Source of the DNA: Mucilaginibacter defluvii
Lineage (GTDB): Bacteria; Bacteroidota; Bacteroidia; Sphingobacteriales; Sphingobacteriaceae
Direction of reading: 5' to 3'
Assembly (NCBI RefSeq): GCF_039543225.1
Contig: NZ_BAABJI010000001.1
Location: forward strand, 1,346,829 to 1,410,828
Length of the DNA stretch: 64,000 nucleotides
Part shown: in pieces, positions 45,758 through 54,325 of the stretch
How the letters are laid out: each line of letters opens with the position of its first letter
Position numbering within the stretch: position 1 is the stretch's first letter
Translations under genes and position numbers: made by a program
Notes under the pieces: model-generated
Database searches by the model: none
Seen by the model: the letters and a program-made list of their open reading frames with translations, nothing else
What the model was told of the DNA's origin: nothing

Positions 45758-47737
45758 ATGCAGACCGGAGAGAACGATCAGGCGATGCGCAAGATCCTGG
45801 ACATGACCAGGCTGATCAGTATGGTGTTGTTGCTGCTGCATTTTTATGTGGTGTGTTATGGGGCGTTCGCCTACTGGCATTGGGTGTCCGGGCTGACTGA
45901 CCGCCTGTTGTTGAATGTTGGGAAGACGGGTCTTTTTAATAGTTTTTTAAAGCCTAAATTAATTGCTCTTGGCTTTCTGGTTATCGCCCTGATCGGGGTT
46001 CGCGGGAAGAAGGATGAGCAGCAGACGGTGAAGGTGGCGCTGTGGTATATGGTCACGGGGGTGGTCTTCTATTTTGCCAGCTGGTTCGTGCTGTTGATCA
46101 CCGGGCATCTGGAGGCGGTGGCTATTGGCTATATGGCTTTGACGGGGCTGGGCTTTTTGCTGTTCATGAGCGGTGGCACGATGCTGTCTAAGATCATCCG
46201 GGATAAGCTGAAGGGCGACATCTTTAACCGTGATCAGGAAGCCTTTCCGCAGGAAGAGCGCTTGCTGGAAAATGAATTCTCGGTAAACCTGCCGGCGCGG
46301 TATTCCTATCAGGGCAAATGGCACCGTTCCTGGATCAACTTTATCAATCTTTTCCGGGCTTTGCTGGTGCTGGGCTCACCGGGTTCGGGTAAGAGCTATT
46401 TCGTGATAAGGCATGTGATCACGCAGCATATCCGTAAGGGGTTCGCGATGTTCGTTTATGACTTTAAAATGCCGGACCTGGCGGTCATCGCTTACAATAC
46501 CTGGCTGAAATATAAGGATAACTATAAGGTGGTACCGGAGTTTTATTCGATCAATTTCGATGACCTGTCACGCACGCACCGCTGCAACCCGCTGAACCCG
46601 TCGGCGATGCTGGACCTGACGGATGCGGTGGAGTCGGCACGGACGATCCTGCTGGGGCTGAACCGGGAATGGGTAAAGAAACAGGGGGACTTCTTTGTGG
46701 AGTCGCCGATCAATTTCCTGACGGCCATCATCTGGTACCTGCGCAAGTACAAGGATGGTGAGTTCTGTACGCTGCCGCATGTGATCGAACTGATGCAAAT
46801 GGACTATGACAGCCTGTTCACGGTATTGGGTACCCAGCAGGAGATCGATGTGCTGATCAATCCTTTTATCAGCGCTTATAAGCGGGATGCAGTGGAGCAG
46901 CTGGAGGGACAGATCGCATCGGCGAAGATCACGATGGCGCGGGTGGCTTCGCCGTCCCTGTACTTTGTGTTGTCGGGCAGTGAGTTCACGTTAGACATCA
47001 ATAACCCGGAAGCGCCGAAGATCGTCTGTATGGGTAATAACCCGCAAAAATTGCAGGTCTATGGCGCGGTGCTGTCGCTGTTCACGAACCGCTTGCTGAA
47101 GATCATCAATCAAAAGAACAAGCTGAAATGCAGCCTGGTCTTTGATGAGTTCCCGACGCTGACCACGGACATCATACCCACAATCGCTACGGGCCGGAGC
47201 AACTTGATCGCGACGACGCTGGGCATCCAGGATGCGAGCCAGCTGCGCAAGGATTACGGGCGCGAGCAGGCGGATGTGATCATGAACATCGTGGGCAATA
47301 TGGCGGTCGGCCAGGTTTCAGGCGATACGGCGAAATCCGTGTCGGAAAAGATCGGGCGCATTATGCAGGACCGTGAAAGTTTATCCATCAACCGCAGCGA
47401 TACGTCCATCAGCCGCTCTAAGCAGCTGGAGGCTGCGGTGCCTGCCTCACGGATAGCCGCCTTGAGTTCGGGCGAGTTCGTGGGCATGGTGGCGGATAAC
47501 CCGGAGGAAAAGATCGAACTCAAGGCTTTCCATAGCGAGATCGTCAATGATCATGCGGCCCTGAAACAGGAGATCGATGGTTACCTGCCCTTGCCGGAAG
47601 TACGGAAGGTCAGTGCAGGCATCATTGAGCGGAATTATTTGCAGATCAAACAGGATGTGCGGGATATTATCGAGACGGAAATGGAAAGGTTGCTGAGTGA
47701 TCCGGGACTGTCGCACTTAGTGATCAAGAAAGCGTAA
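45758..47737 (+). CDS. Type IV coupling protein (VirD4/TraG family)
   Basis: 659 residues. Three or four N-terminal membrane helices (about 20-150), then an ATPase: Walker A LGSPGSGKSYF (about 207-217), Walker B SLVFDEFPTL (about 458-467), and RSNLIATTLGIQDASQLRKDYG, hallmark of T4CP/TraG-type DNA pumps. It would deliver the relaxase-bound strand to a mating channel. No channel (Tra/VirB) genes are present in this window, so the element is either mobilised in trans or its transfer genes lie outside. It ends just before the GC-content drop at 47.74 kb. Confidence 0.9.
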   Translation: MQTGENDQAMRKILDMTRLISMVLLLLHFYVVCYGAFAYWHWVSGLTDRLLLNVGKTGLFNSFLKPKLIALGFLVIALIGVRGKKDEQQTVKVALWYMVTGVVFYFASWFVLLITGHLEAVAIGYMALTGLGFLLFMSGGTMLSKIIRDKLKGDIFNRDQEAFPQEERLLENEFSVNLPARYSYQGKWHRSWINFINLFRALLVLGSPGSGKSYFVIRHVITQHIRKGFAMFVYDFKMPDLAVIAYNTWLKYKDNYKVVPEFYSINFDDLSRTHRCNPLNPSAMLDLTDAVESARTILLGLNREWVKKQGDFFVESPINFLTAIIWYLRKYKDGEFCTLPHVIELMQMDYDSLFTVLGTQQEIDVLINPFISAYKRDAVEQLEGQIASAKITMARVASPSLYFVLSGSEFTLDINNPEAPKIVCMGNNPQKLQVYGAVLSLFTNRLLKIINQKNKLKCSLVFDEFPTLTTDIIPTIATGRSNLIATTLGIQDASQLRKDYGREQADVIMNIVGNMAVGQVSGDTAKSVSEKIGRIMQDRESLSINRSDTSISRSKQLEAAVPASRIAALSSGEFVGMVADNPEEKIELKAFHSEIVNDHAALKQEIDGYLPLPEVRKVSAGIIERNYLQIKQDVRDIIETEMERLLSDPGLSHLVIKKA

Positions 47738-47898
47738 TTAGTCAAATTCAGCAACCGTCTCCGCATTTGATCCAAAACGTGGGAGCATTTAATTGTCTCG
47801 ATTATGCCTGTCCAATCAAATGCTAAAAGAAGAAAATTTATTGCCATTATATTTATAATTCAAGGAAATGTTATATTCGTCGATAAACCTATTTCATT

Positions 47899-50100
47899 TT
47901 GAACCTTAACACGCCTTTACAACATTTCAAAATTCCAGTGGAAAATTTGCGTTTCGAGCAAGTTGAGCCTCATGGTGGTGGCGTTACTTTTAAGAGAGAT
48001 GATCAAATTGGTCATGGTAAATATCTTTTGAAAAGAACAACGTTAGTCAAAGCATCCTTGTCTGTAAAAAAGGATTTTGATTTTAGTAAGAATTTATTTG
48101 TTAATATCCGCTCTCCATTGAAGGTTCCGATCAAAAGTGAGAAACTGAAGCTGAAGAATTTGGGCTTCGAAATTATAAGCCTTAATAAAGCTGATATTAA
48201 CTCTTGTCTTGCTAAAATCTCAAAGGACAAATTCGATCAACTCGCTGAGAAAATCTCAAAATATACTTTTGAGCCCGACCATCCCGGCAAAACAAATTTG
48301 GCTATTCTTGAAGATATTGAAGAAGTTAAAGTAGATGATAAAATGGCTGCTTTGGAAAAAGGCAGCTCAAAGCAGGACGTGATCATCTATTTGCATCATA
48401 ATCTTTCCCAGAAAGAAAAATTTCTTATCCTCAATAATATTGAATCAGATTTTATAAAAGCTGGGGTAAAAACCGAATCTCAAATATTCCCTAATGGCAG
48501 GCCAATAGTTAGTTGCTCCGCTGAGTATGCTACGATCAAAAAGATAGCCAGTTTTTATTCGACCGTCAATAAGGTTGAAATAAATTCCACATTTTACGTT
48601 AAACGATCAGTGCCAGTTTTACCATTGCCCAGCAGTCTGAAGGTTAACGCGGCAATATCAGATTCTGTTGTCGCAATAATTGATTCAGGAATTCAGGCAT
48701 CGGCAGTACCCTTTCAGAATTTAATAACAAGCCATTTGAGATTTTTGCCTGCTCGAGCTGTTGATATTGACCCAGATCACGGGAGTTTTGTTGCAAGTCG
48801 ATGTCTATATGGTGATGAGATAGACATTTGTTTTACAACAAATACTTTGATGCCCTATTGTAGAGTAATGGATGTCACGGTATTCGGCAACGATGCAAGG
48901 GGTAGAAGTATCGGTCCGACAGACGATTTTTTGGTGAATGTGATTGGTCAGGTTGTCAAGAAACACTACAAAGATATTAAAGTCTATAACTTATCCTTGG
49001 GTAAACCCGAGTCTATAAACGATCACGAATTTTCTGAGGTTGCAAAGCAAATTGATTATTTATCTAAAACGTACAACGTCATATTTGTAGTGGCATCCGG
49101 CAATATTAATTCGCCGCTTGGTAACTATCCTCATGATCATTTTTCTCATAAAGATTCAAGATTAGGGGCTCCGGCTGAAGCTTTGCTTGCAGTAACCGTG
49201 GGATCAATCGCTAAATACGTTAATACAAATTGCCTCGCCGTTAAAGATGAAATTTCGCCATTTTCAAGGATTGGCCCTGGAGCAGATTTAGGGCTTAAGC
49301 CTGAGATAGTTTGTCATGGTGGAAATTTAGTGAAGGGGTATACTTCCAACCCCAGAACGTCGAGCTATGGAATTAACCATAAAGGCGACCACCTTGCTGT
49401 AGATGTTGGGACTAGCTTTTCGGCTCCTATCATTTCACAATTCGTTGTGCGTTTAATGGATGCTTTTCCAGATGCAACGACCAACCTTATTAAGGCCCTT
49501 TTATTCCATTTCGCTGAAAAAAGAAGTATTCCAAGCACAATACTTAACCCCCATACTTTTTATACCGGTTTTGGCGAACCGCATATTGAAAATTCAATAT
49601 CATCCGCACCCAATACTTTCAGTTATTTTTTTGAAGGCGTATTGGATCAACAAAGATATCAGTATGTTGGGTTTCATATTCCGAGCATTTTCAAAACACG
49701 TTCTGACGCTAAACTAAAAATTAAAATAACGATTGTATTTGACCCGCAAGTCAATCCGACAAATGATATGGAGTATAGTATGGCGAGGATTAGTGCGACT
49801 TTATATAAAGCCCATAATACAGGTTTTAAAGAGATCACCGTACCGACAGCCGATAAATACAATTTGCCATGGAATCCTATTTTACAATTTGAAAAAGAAT
49901 TTTCAAGAGGGTTCTTATGTGGTTATTGGGAACTACGTTTAAGACTTTTTACCCGTGGACCGATTGGAGAGAAATACAAACAGGGTTATGCTGTTATAAT
50001 TGAAATCATTGATTCAAAAAATAAGATTGACGTATTTAATGAAACTGTCAACGAATTCGGAAGTAAGTACGATCTGAAAAGTAGAGAAGAGGCTGCTTGA
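47899..50100 (+). CDS. S8-family serine protease (subtilase) with long N-terminal extension
   Basis: 733 residues, no signal peptide, so likely cytoplasmic. Start is TTG at 47899 (MNLNTPLQHFK); no ATG fits upstream. The catalytic triad is complete: D262 in VVAIIDSGI, H294 in DHGSFVASR and S506 in GTSFSAP. The first about 250 residues are unassigned (helical, Lys-rich); after the protease comes a beta-rich C-terminal domain (about 590-733) ending KSREEAA. Intracellular subtilases with extra domains are found in phage-defence islands. It is convergent with the ImmA gene (13 bases between stops), in an AT-rich block unlike the mob genes. Confidence 0.8.
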   Translation: MNLNTPLQHFKIPVENLRFEQVEPHGGGVTFKRDDQIGHGKYLLKRTTLVKASLSVKKDFDFSKNLFVNIRSPLKVPIKSEKLKLKNLGFEIISLNKADINSCLAKISKDKFDQLAEKISKYTFEPDHPGKTNLAILEDIEEVKVDDKMAALEKGSSKQDVIIYLHHNLSQKEKFLILNNIESDFIKAGVKTESQIFPNGRPIVSCSAEYATIKKIASFYSTVNKVEINSTFYVKRSVPVLPLPSSLKVNAAISDSVVAIIDSGIQASAVPFQNLITSHLRFLPARAVDIDPDHGSFVASRCLYGDEIDICFTTNTLMPYCRVMDVTVFGNDARGRSIGPTDDFLVNVIGQVVKKHYKDIKVYNLSLGKPESINDHEFSEVAKQIDYLSKTYNVIFVVASGNINSPLGNYPHDHFSHKDSRLGAPAEALLAVTVGSIAKYVNTNCLAVKDEISPFSRIGPGADLGLKPEIVCHGGNLVKGYTSNPRTSSYGINHKGDHLAVDVGTSFSAPIISQFVVRLMDAFPDATTNLIKALLFHFAEKRSIPSTILNPHTFYTGFGEPHIENSISSAPNTFSYFFEGVLDQQRYQYVGFHIPSIFKTRSDAKLKIKITIVFDPQVNPTNDMEYSMARISATLYKAHNTGFKEITVPTADKYNLPWNPILQFEKEFSRGFLCGYWELRLRLFTRGPIGEKYKQGYAVIIEIIDSKNKIDVFNETVNEFGSKYDLKSREEAA

Positions 50101-50113
50101 TTTGAGAAATTCA

Positions 50114-50995
50114 TCAGGCCTCTATCACAAACTTTGTGCGCGATTTGATTACTTCACCTTTGGGAAACATGAATACAAATACGTTATAAGTATTGTCAAA
50201 ATAATGATAGTCGCAGGTGATCGATTCGGTTTGCGTATCGATCGTCAAAACGTTTTTTGCCATTTTTCTATTTGACAAAAAGTTTTGAACGAAAGGTACA
50301 TCAAAATCAAAATTTGAATTCCACTCGATCATGCCCCATTCCTGAGTAAATGATGGCGATTGAAAATAATTACGAATACTCAGGCATTGCGCTGCGAACG
50401 GTGATTTGGACTCTTTGTTGAGTACCAACAAGGCGCATCTTTTTTTAGAGTGTTCAACATATCTCCGGATAGTTGCGTGAAATGAAGCCCCAAACAGCTT
50501 TTTTAGATGTAAGCAGGTGGCTAATTCCAGAGGGTATTCGCCGACTTTATCGTTAAAAATATCTAACTGGAATAGTGCAGAGGAAGCAAAGTAATTCGCT
50601 TCAGCTTCAAATTGATCATTAATATCTGGATCTAAGGTTTCATCATCATCCAAAAACTTAAGCATGTTAGCCTGCCATCCACACAGTTCATGCCCCGCCT
50701 CGTGCAACTTCACAAAGGTCTGCTTAGATTCATGTTGCTGAAGGTCGAGATAGATAACTTTTTCACGGCGATCTAATACACCCCTGATCTTGGCCAACCC
50801 TCTCTTCAATGCCAAACTATGTCGTGCAAAAAAGTTTGACGGAACGACACTGAGATCGACGGACGAATCGATCTTTAAGTCTGCATAAGCTAAGATCTTG
50901 TCAACTGGCGTGGGGAAAACCCCGAACGCCTTACTTTTATGTAAGGCGTCAAATGCGACTTTCTCAACATCGTTTTTCTTTCTCTCACTTATCAT
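50114..50995 (-). CDS. ImmA/IrrE-family metallopeptidase
   Basis: 293 residues. Zinc site HEAGH (98-102) in VKLHEAGHELCGWQ, and a Glu ligand candidate in DQFEAEANYFASSALF (about 128-143). This is the IrrE/ImmA fold, whose members cut partner HTH repressors in response to DNA damage or other signals. The gene overlaps the XRE repressor gene by 11 bases (50985-50995), so both are translated together. C-terminal part (about 180-293) is a separate unassigned domain that could sense a ligand. CapP in CBASS loci has the same role. Confidence 0.88.
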   Translation of the reverse strand: MISERKKNDVEKVAFDALHKSKAFGVFPTPVDKILAYADLKIDSSVDLSVVPSNFFARHSLALKRGLAKIRGVLDRREKVIYLDLQQHESKQTFVKLHEAGHELCGWQANMLKFLDDDETLDPDINDQFEAEANYFASSALFQLDIFNDKVGEYPLELATCLHLKKLFGASFHATIRRYVEHSKKRCALLVLNKESKSPFAAQCLSIRNYFQSPSFTQEWGMIEWNSNFDFDVPFVQNFLSNRKMAKNVLTIDTQTESITCDYHYFDNTYNVFVFMFPKGEVIKSRTKFVIEA

Positions 50996-51341
50996 TTTTC
51001 TGATGACGCAAAAACTTTAGATACTCGATAAGCTTTTCTTGTTCTTCAGCGGTGATATCAGCGGTCGCGGACGAAAATGCAAAGCTACCTGTACTAAAAG
51101 TCGAATCGCTTTTCTTTTCAACAACACCAGCAGACACCATTAAGTCGTCAAAGTTCATGTTAAATAGTTCCGCCAGTCGATATAAAGTATTTGCTGATGG
51201 CTTCTTTATTTTATCATTTTCTAATTGACTCAAATAAGCATTGGATATTCCGGACTGAATCTCAAGTTCTCTTAAAGACAGGCGCTTTAGCTCCCTGGCG
51301 TCTTTTAAGATTTTTCCAAGTGTTTTTTTTTCAGTTTCCAT
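50985..51341 (-). CDS. XRE-family HTH regulator, partner of the ImmA peptidase
   Basis: About 118 residues from ATG 51341 (METEKKTLGKI); an ATG at 51347 also exists. HTH in the first part: KDARELKRLSLRELEIQSG...AYLSQLENDKIKKPSANTLYRLAELFNM (about 13-63). The C-terminal tail is Ser/Glu-rich with a flexible region (TFSTGSFAFSSATADITAEEQEK), where an ImmA-type peptidase could cut. Overlap with the peptidase gene and repeats covering its promoter point to autorepression. Homologous pairs (CapH/CapP) keep CBASS operons silent until damage. Confidence 0.88.
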   Translation of the reverse strand: METEKKTLGKILKDARELKRLSLRELEIQSGISNAYLSQLENDKIKKPSANTLYRLAELFNMNFDDLMVSAGVVEKKSDSTFSTGSFAFSSATADITAEEQEKLIEYLKFLRHQKNDK

Positions 51342-51348
51342 AGCCATA

Positions 51349-51379
51349 CAAAGTTATAAACTCTTAATTTAATAAGCAA
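51349..51379 (-). promoter_or_regulatory. Promoter of the XRE/ImmA operon
   Basis: On the minus strand TTG (51377-51379) is followed after 20 bases by TAACTTTG (51349-51356), a full Bacteroidota-type promoter. The start point would fall at about 51342-51344, so the message would be almost leaderless on ATG 51341. Confidence 0.7.
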
Positions 51380-51493
51380 GTGCTAATTTTAGTAAGCTAA
51401 AAATCAAGCATTGCTAAATTTATCAAACTATCAATCAAGCACTTGCTAAATTTATCAAATATTTATAACGCATTTGCTTGATATATTTAGCAG
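51375..51493. repeat. Operator repeats for the XRE regulator
   Basis: Two near-identical 24-25 base copies, at 51404-51427 and 51435-51459, share TTGCTAAATTTATCAAA after TCAAGCA. Related copies are at 51375-51395 (AAGCAAGTGCTAATTTTAG) and, inverted, at 51471-51493 (AGC/GCTAAA around a TATA core). The outer two cover the -33 elements of the two divergent promoters. Four spaced half-symmetric sites in a 150-base gap are a typical cooperative operator. Confidence 0.7.
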
Positions 51494-51507
51494 TCGATGT
51501 ATATTTG
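51478..51507 (+). promoter_or_regulatory. Promoter of the ubiquitin-like operon
   Basis: TTG (51478-51480), 19 bases, then TATATTTG (51500-51507), matching the Bacteroidota consensus exactly, 22 bases before the ATG at 51530. The inverted operator copy overlaps the TTG. Confidence 0.75.
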
Positions 51508-51529
51508 CTTCATATTTAAATCAACGAAT

Positions 51530-52222
51530 ATGGAAGATAATCAAAAGGGGGCAGACCTTTCAACTGCCAAAAAACTATTATCGCTGGTCATCGAAAACAA
51601 AAAGTTCGAATGGCGTAAGCAGTATATTTCTGGCAGAGAAGTAAAAGCATTAGTGAATGCCGGAGATGATGTCGATCTATTTTTATCAATTGTAAAACCA
51701 TGGGAGGACGAACTCATCGGAGATGATGACCTGGTTGATTTAGCAAGGCCCGGCATTGAACGTTTCTTTTTCAAAAACTTTTTGTGGCTGACCATCAACG
51801 ATAAGAAGTTTAAGTGGTATGAGCAGTACGTAACCGGCAAAGAGGTTAAATTGCTTGGTAACATTTCATTAGAGGACGATCTGTTTTTAAGTATTCAAAA
51901 ACCATGGAATGACGAACATATTGATAACGAAACGAAAGTTGATCTCGCTCGTCCCGGAATTGAGCACTTCTTTTCAAAAGAAATACCTGCCGAAATCAAA
52001 ATTATCGTCAACGGTCGAGAAAGATCTTGGTCGAAAAATACGATCTCTTTTGAAGAAGTCGTGGCACTCGCAGAGGGCAACGTACATAATAATAACAAGG
52101 CCTATACGGTCACGTATTTAAAAGGGCCGAAACAAAACCCACAAGGGGAAATGGGTAAAGGCGACTTCGTTTATGTAACCAATAAAATGATATTTAATGC
52201 AACAGCAACTGATAAATCTTAG
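51530..52222 (+). CDS. Multi-ubiquitin-like protein (Multi_ubiq family)
   Basis: About 230 residues from ATG 51530 (MEDNQKGAD); an in-frame ATG at 51497 lies inside the promoter. Two clear tandem Ubl-like repeats: residues about 15-80 (LLSLVIENKKFEWRKQYISG...FLSIVKPWED...DLARPGIERFF) and about 85-150 (the same pattern with FKWYEQYVTG...LFLSIQKPWND...DLARPGIEHFF), then a third, diverged copy (IKIIVNGRERSWSKN...). Shared KPW-D and DLARPGIE motifs leave no doubt about the repeat. The C-terminus (NKMIFNATATDKS) has no Gly-Gly. It overlaps the E1 gene by 26 bases. Confidence 0.85.
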   Translation: MEDNQKGADLSTAKKLLSLVIENKKFEWRKQYISGREVKALVNAGDDVDLFLSIVKPWEDELIGDDDLVDLARPGIERFFFKNFLWLTINDKKFKWYEQYVTGKEVKLLGNISLEDDLFLSIQKPWNDEHIDNETKVDLARPGIEHFFSKEIPAEIKIIVNGRERSWSKNTISFEEVVALAEGNVHNNNKAYTVTYLKGPKQNPQGEMGKGDFVYVTNKMIFNATATDKS

Positions 52223-53375
52223 TCCGGACCTGAAAAAACTTCGGGATGAAGGCTTGTCGTTGGCAATATATGGTGGATACGTTTGTATCCACCATATACC
52301 TTACGTTAACGAAAAAAAGGAAGTTAAAATTGGTACGTTGATAAGTGAATTGACCCTATCGGGTGGGAAAACAGCAAAACCATCTACCCACGCAATCTAT
52401 TTTATGGGTGAGAAGCCTTGTCACAAGGATGGTAGTGAGCAAATAGAGATCGTTAACAATAGCCCGCACCAAGCGCTGGTCGGAGAACTGATAGGTGATC
52501 ATTTTTTATCAAGTAAACCCTCAACTGGTTATTACGACAATTACTATGATAAATTCTCTAGATACATATCATTATTGTCCATTCCAGCCCGTTCAATAGT
52601 TCCGGATGTTACTGCCTATAATTTTTATCCGGTCATTGATAGTGAAGAGGATACCGTGTTTAATTATTTTGATACCAGTTCGAGCAGAGCCAATATCACT
52701 AAGATCAATGAGAAGTTTAAAGGTCAGAAGGTTGGTATAATTGGTTTAGGCGGAACAGGTAGTTATATTTTAGACCTGGTCAGTAAAACACCTGTAACAG
52801 AGATCCATCTTTTTGATGCTGACGATTTCTCACAGCACAACGCTTTTAGATCGCCAGGTGCTGCCTCCATAGAATCGCTCACAGGTAAGCAAAAGAAAAG
52901 TGAATACTTTCAACGTATTTATTCGAATATGCATAGAGGAATTGTATCGCACGTCACTTATGTAAACGAAGATAATATATCGCTGATCAAGGATCTATCA
53001 TTTGTGTTTATCTGTGTAGATAAGAATTCTGTTAGGCAAGAGATTCTTAAGCAACTGGTAAAATTTGAAATACCCTTCATAGATGTTGGTCTTGGCGTAA
53101 CGCTCGTCGATGACCAACTCATAGGCATTGTCCGGGCTACAACAGGAACACCACAAAAGAATGATCATCTTGAAAAGCGAATAGCTCAGGAGGATACAGA
53201 TCAAAATGAATATGTGACGAATATCCAAATTGCAGACCTCAATGCTTTAAACGCAGTTATGGCGGTAATTAAGTGGAAAAAACTCACTGGTTTTTATCAA
53301 GATCTGATCCACGAACATCAAAGTTCTTATTCTATAAACGTAGGACAACTTTTAAATGGAGACACTACAGATTAA
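52197..53375 (+). CDS. E1-like ThiF-family adenylyltransferase with N-terminal DUF6791-like domain
   Basis: 392 residues. Residues about 1-170 are a separate domain (DUF6791-like by layout: YGGYVCIHHIPYVNE, AIYFMGEKPCHKDG). Residues about 178-392 are the Rossmann E1/ThiF domain: VGIIGLGGTGSYILDL (P-loop-like GxGGxGS), then HLFDADDFSQHNAFR with D and N/R of the adenylation site, and FVFICVDKNSVRQEI with a Cys/Asp. The enzyme should activate the multi-ubiquitin protein by AMP. No catalytic E2 Cys of canonical type is seen. It overlaps both neighbours (26 and 20 bases), so the four genes are one coupled unit. Confidence 0.85.
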   Translation: MQQQLINLSPDLKKLRDEGLSLAIYGGYVCIHHIPYVNEKKEVKIGTLISELTLSGGKTAKPSTHAIYFMGEKPCHKDGSEQIEIVNNSPHQALVGELIGDHFLSSKPSTGYYDNYYDKFSRYISLLSIPARSIVPDVTAYNFYPVIDSEEDTVFNYFDTSSSRANITKINEKFKGQKVGIIGLGGTGSYILDLVSKTPVTEIHLFDADDFSQHNAFRSPGAASIESLTGKQKKSEYFQRIYSNMHRGIVSHVTYVNEDNISLIKDLSFVFICVDKNSVRQEILKQLVKFEIPFIDVGLGVTLVDDQLIGIVRATTGTPQKNDHLEKRIAQEDTDQNEYVTNIQIADLNALNAVMAVIKWKKLTGFYQDLIHEHQSSYSINVGQLLNGDTTD

Positions 53376-53829
53376 GTTTGTTGAGTTTATTCCGGAATTA
53401 TTAGATAACGGAACTCTTTACATATCGATTGACTGTCGAACAGCGATACATAAATGTGTTTGTGGCTGTGGCAATGAAGTTATTACACCATTTTCTCCTA
53501 CCGACTGGGAGCTAAGATTTTATGGTGACTCCGTTTCCTTATTGCCATCAATTGGTAATTGGAGCTTTCCATGCCGGTCACATTATTGGATAACCAATAA
53601 CAAGATTCGCCATGCAGGAAATTGGACGAACAAACAAGTTTCTGACGGGAGGTTCACCGATAGAACAATTAAAAACAAATACTACAAGGACATAACTAAT
53701 AGATTAGAGCCTCAAGTGCAAACAGTAGATGAATTACCACTTGAAGTGAAAAATGTGAGCTGGATAGCCACCTTTTGGGGCAAGTTAGTTTCAGCAATTA
53801 AAAGCATTAAAACAACGCTAAAAATTTAA
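53356..53829 (+). CDS. DUF6527-like protein, ubiquitin-system partner
   Basis: 157 residues. Cys-rich centre: HKCVCGCGNE (Cys34, 36, 38) and FPCRSHYWIT (Cys73, His76), probably a zinc site, with PSIGNWSFP in between. This matches the DUF6527 family that accompanies multi-ubiquitin/E1 genes in bacterial operons. Roles proposed for it include E2-like or scaffolding function, none of them proved here. Its start lies inside the E1 gene (20-base overlap). The C-terminus ends in a hydrophobic, Trp-containing helix (VSWIATFWGKLVSAIKSI), which may attach it to the membrane. Confidence 0.8.
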   Translation: METLQIKFVEFIPELLDNGTLYISIDCRTAIHKCVCGCGNEVITPFSPTDWELRFYGDSVSLLPSIGNWSFPCRSHYWITNNKIRHAGNWTNKQVSDGRFTDRTIKNKYYKDITNRLEPQVQTVDELPLEVKNVSWIATFWGKLVSAIKSIKTTLKI

Positions 53830-53839
53830 ATTAAATACA

Positions 53840-54061
53840 ATGGGTAAAAATCAACATGTTGTACCGCATAACGGGAGTTGGGCGGTGCGTGGAGCTGGAA
53901 ACAGCAGAGTTACAAGGATTGCAGACACACAGGCAGAAGCAATTCAAGTCGCGAGAACAATTGCCATTAATCAAGGTTCGGAAATGCTAATTCACCGACC
54001 AAATGGCCAAATAAGGGATCGAAACTCTTACGGGAATGACCCCTTTCCTCCGCAAGGGTAA
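53840..54061 (+). CDS. DUF2188 protein
   Basis: 73 residues. Matches DUF2188: QHVVPHNGSWAVRGAGNSR, DTQAEAIQVARTIAINQGSE, then IHRPNGQIRDRNSYGNDPFPPQG. These proteins are short beta-rich domains, often next to defence or toxin-like genes; function is unknown. It starts 10 bases after the DUF6527 gene and is the last gene of the operon before a strong terminator. Confidence 0.85.
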   Translation: MGKNQHVVPHNGSWAVRGAGNSRVTRIADTQAEAIQVARTIAINQGSEMLIHRPNGQIRDRNSYGNDPFPPQG

Positions 54062-54096
54062 CCTTAGCCGGATAGGTTACATGCAGTTCAATAAAT

Positions 54097-54132
54097 AAAG
54101 GAGGCGTCACGATTTTGATAACGCCTCCTTTT
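54097..54132 (+). terminator. Terminator of the ubiquitin-like operon
   Basis: AAAGGAGGCGT / ACGCCTCCTTT around a 13-base loop, followed by T-rich sequence. It lies 36 bases after the DUF2188 stop. Confidence 0.85.
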
Positions 54133-54272
54133 CATTCCATAAGTTACAAGAGATCGATATTATTAAATGCCATTTTTAATTACTTAATTTTCGAGTCTTC
54201 CAAAAACGCCAAAAATGGAATTAACTGTTCGATTGAACTCCCTATATCCCCGCTAAGTTTATTTAAAGAACA

Positions 54273-54304
54273 AAAAGCCTGCAATCATTTAATTGCAGGC
54301 TTTT
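54273..54304. terminator. Bidirectional terminator
   Basis: AAAAGCCTGCAAT / ATTGCAGGCTTTT with a 6-base loop. A-tract and T-tract flank it, so it can serve either strand: end of the SF1 helicase gene (minus strand, stop at 54326) or leftover plus-strand transcripts. Confidence 0.85.
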
Positions 54305-54325
54305 CTGTTTCTGGCAAGATGCTTT

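Noticed and set aside
51375..51493. CRISPR array
   Set aside because: Repeats are few, spacing irregular, partly inverted, and there are no cas genes; they fit operators.
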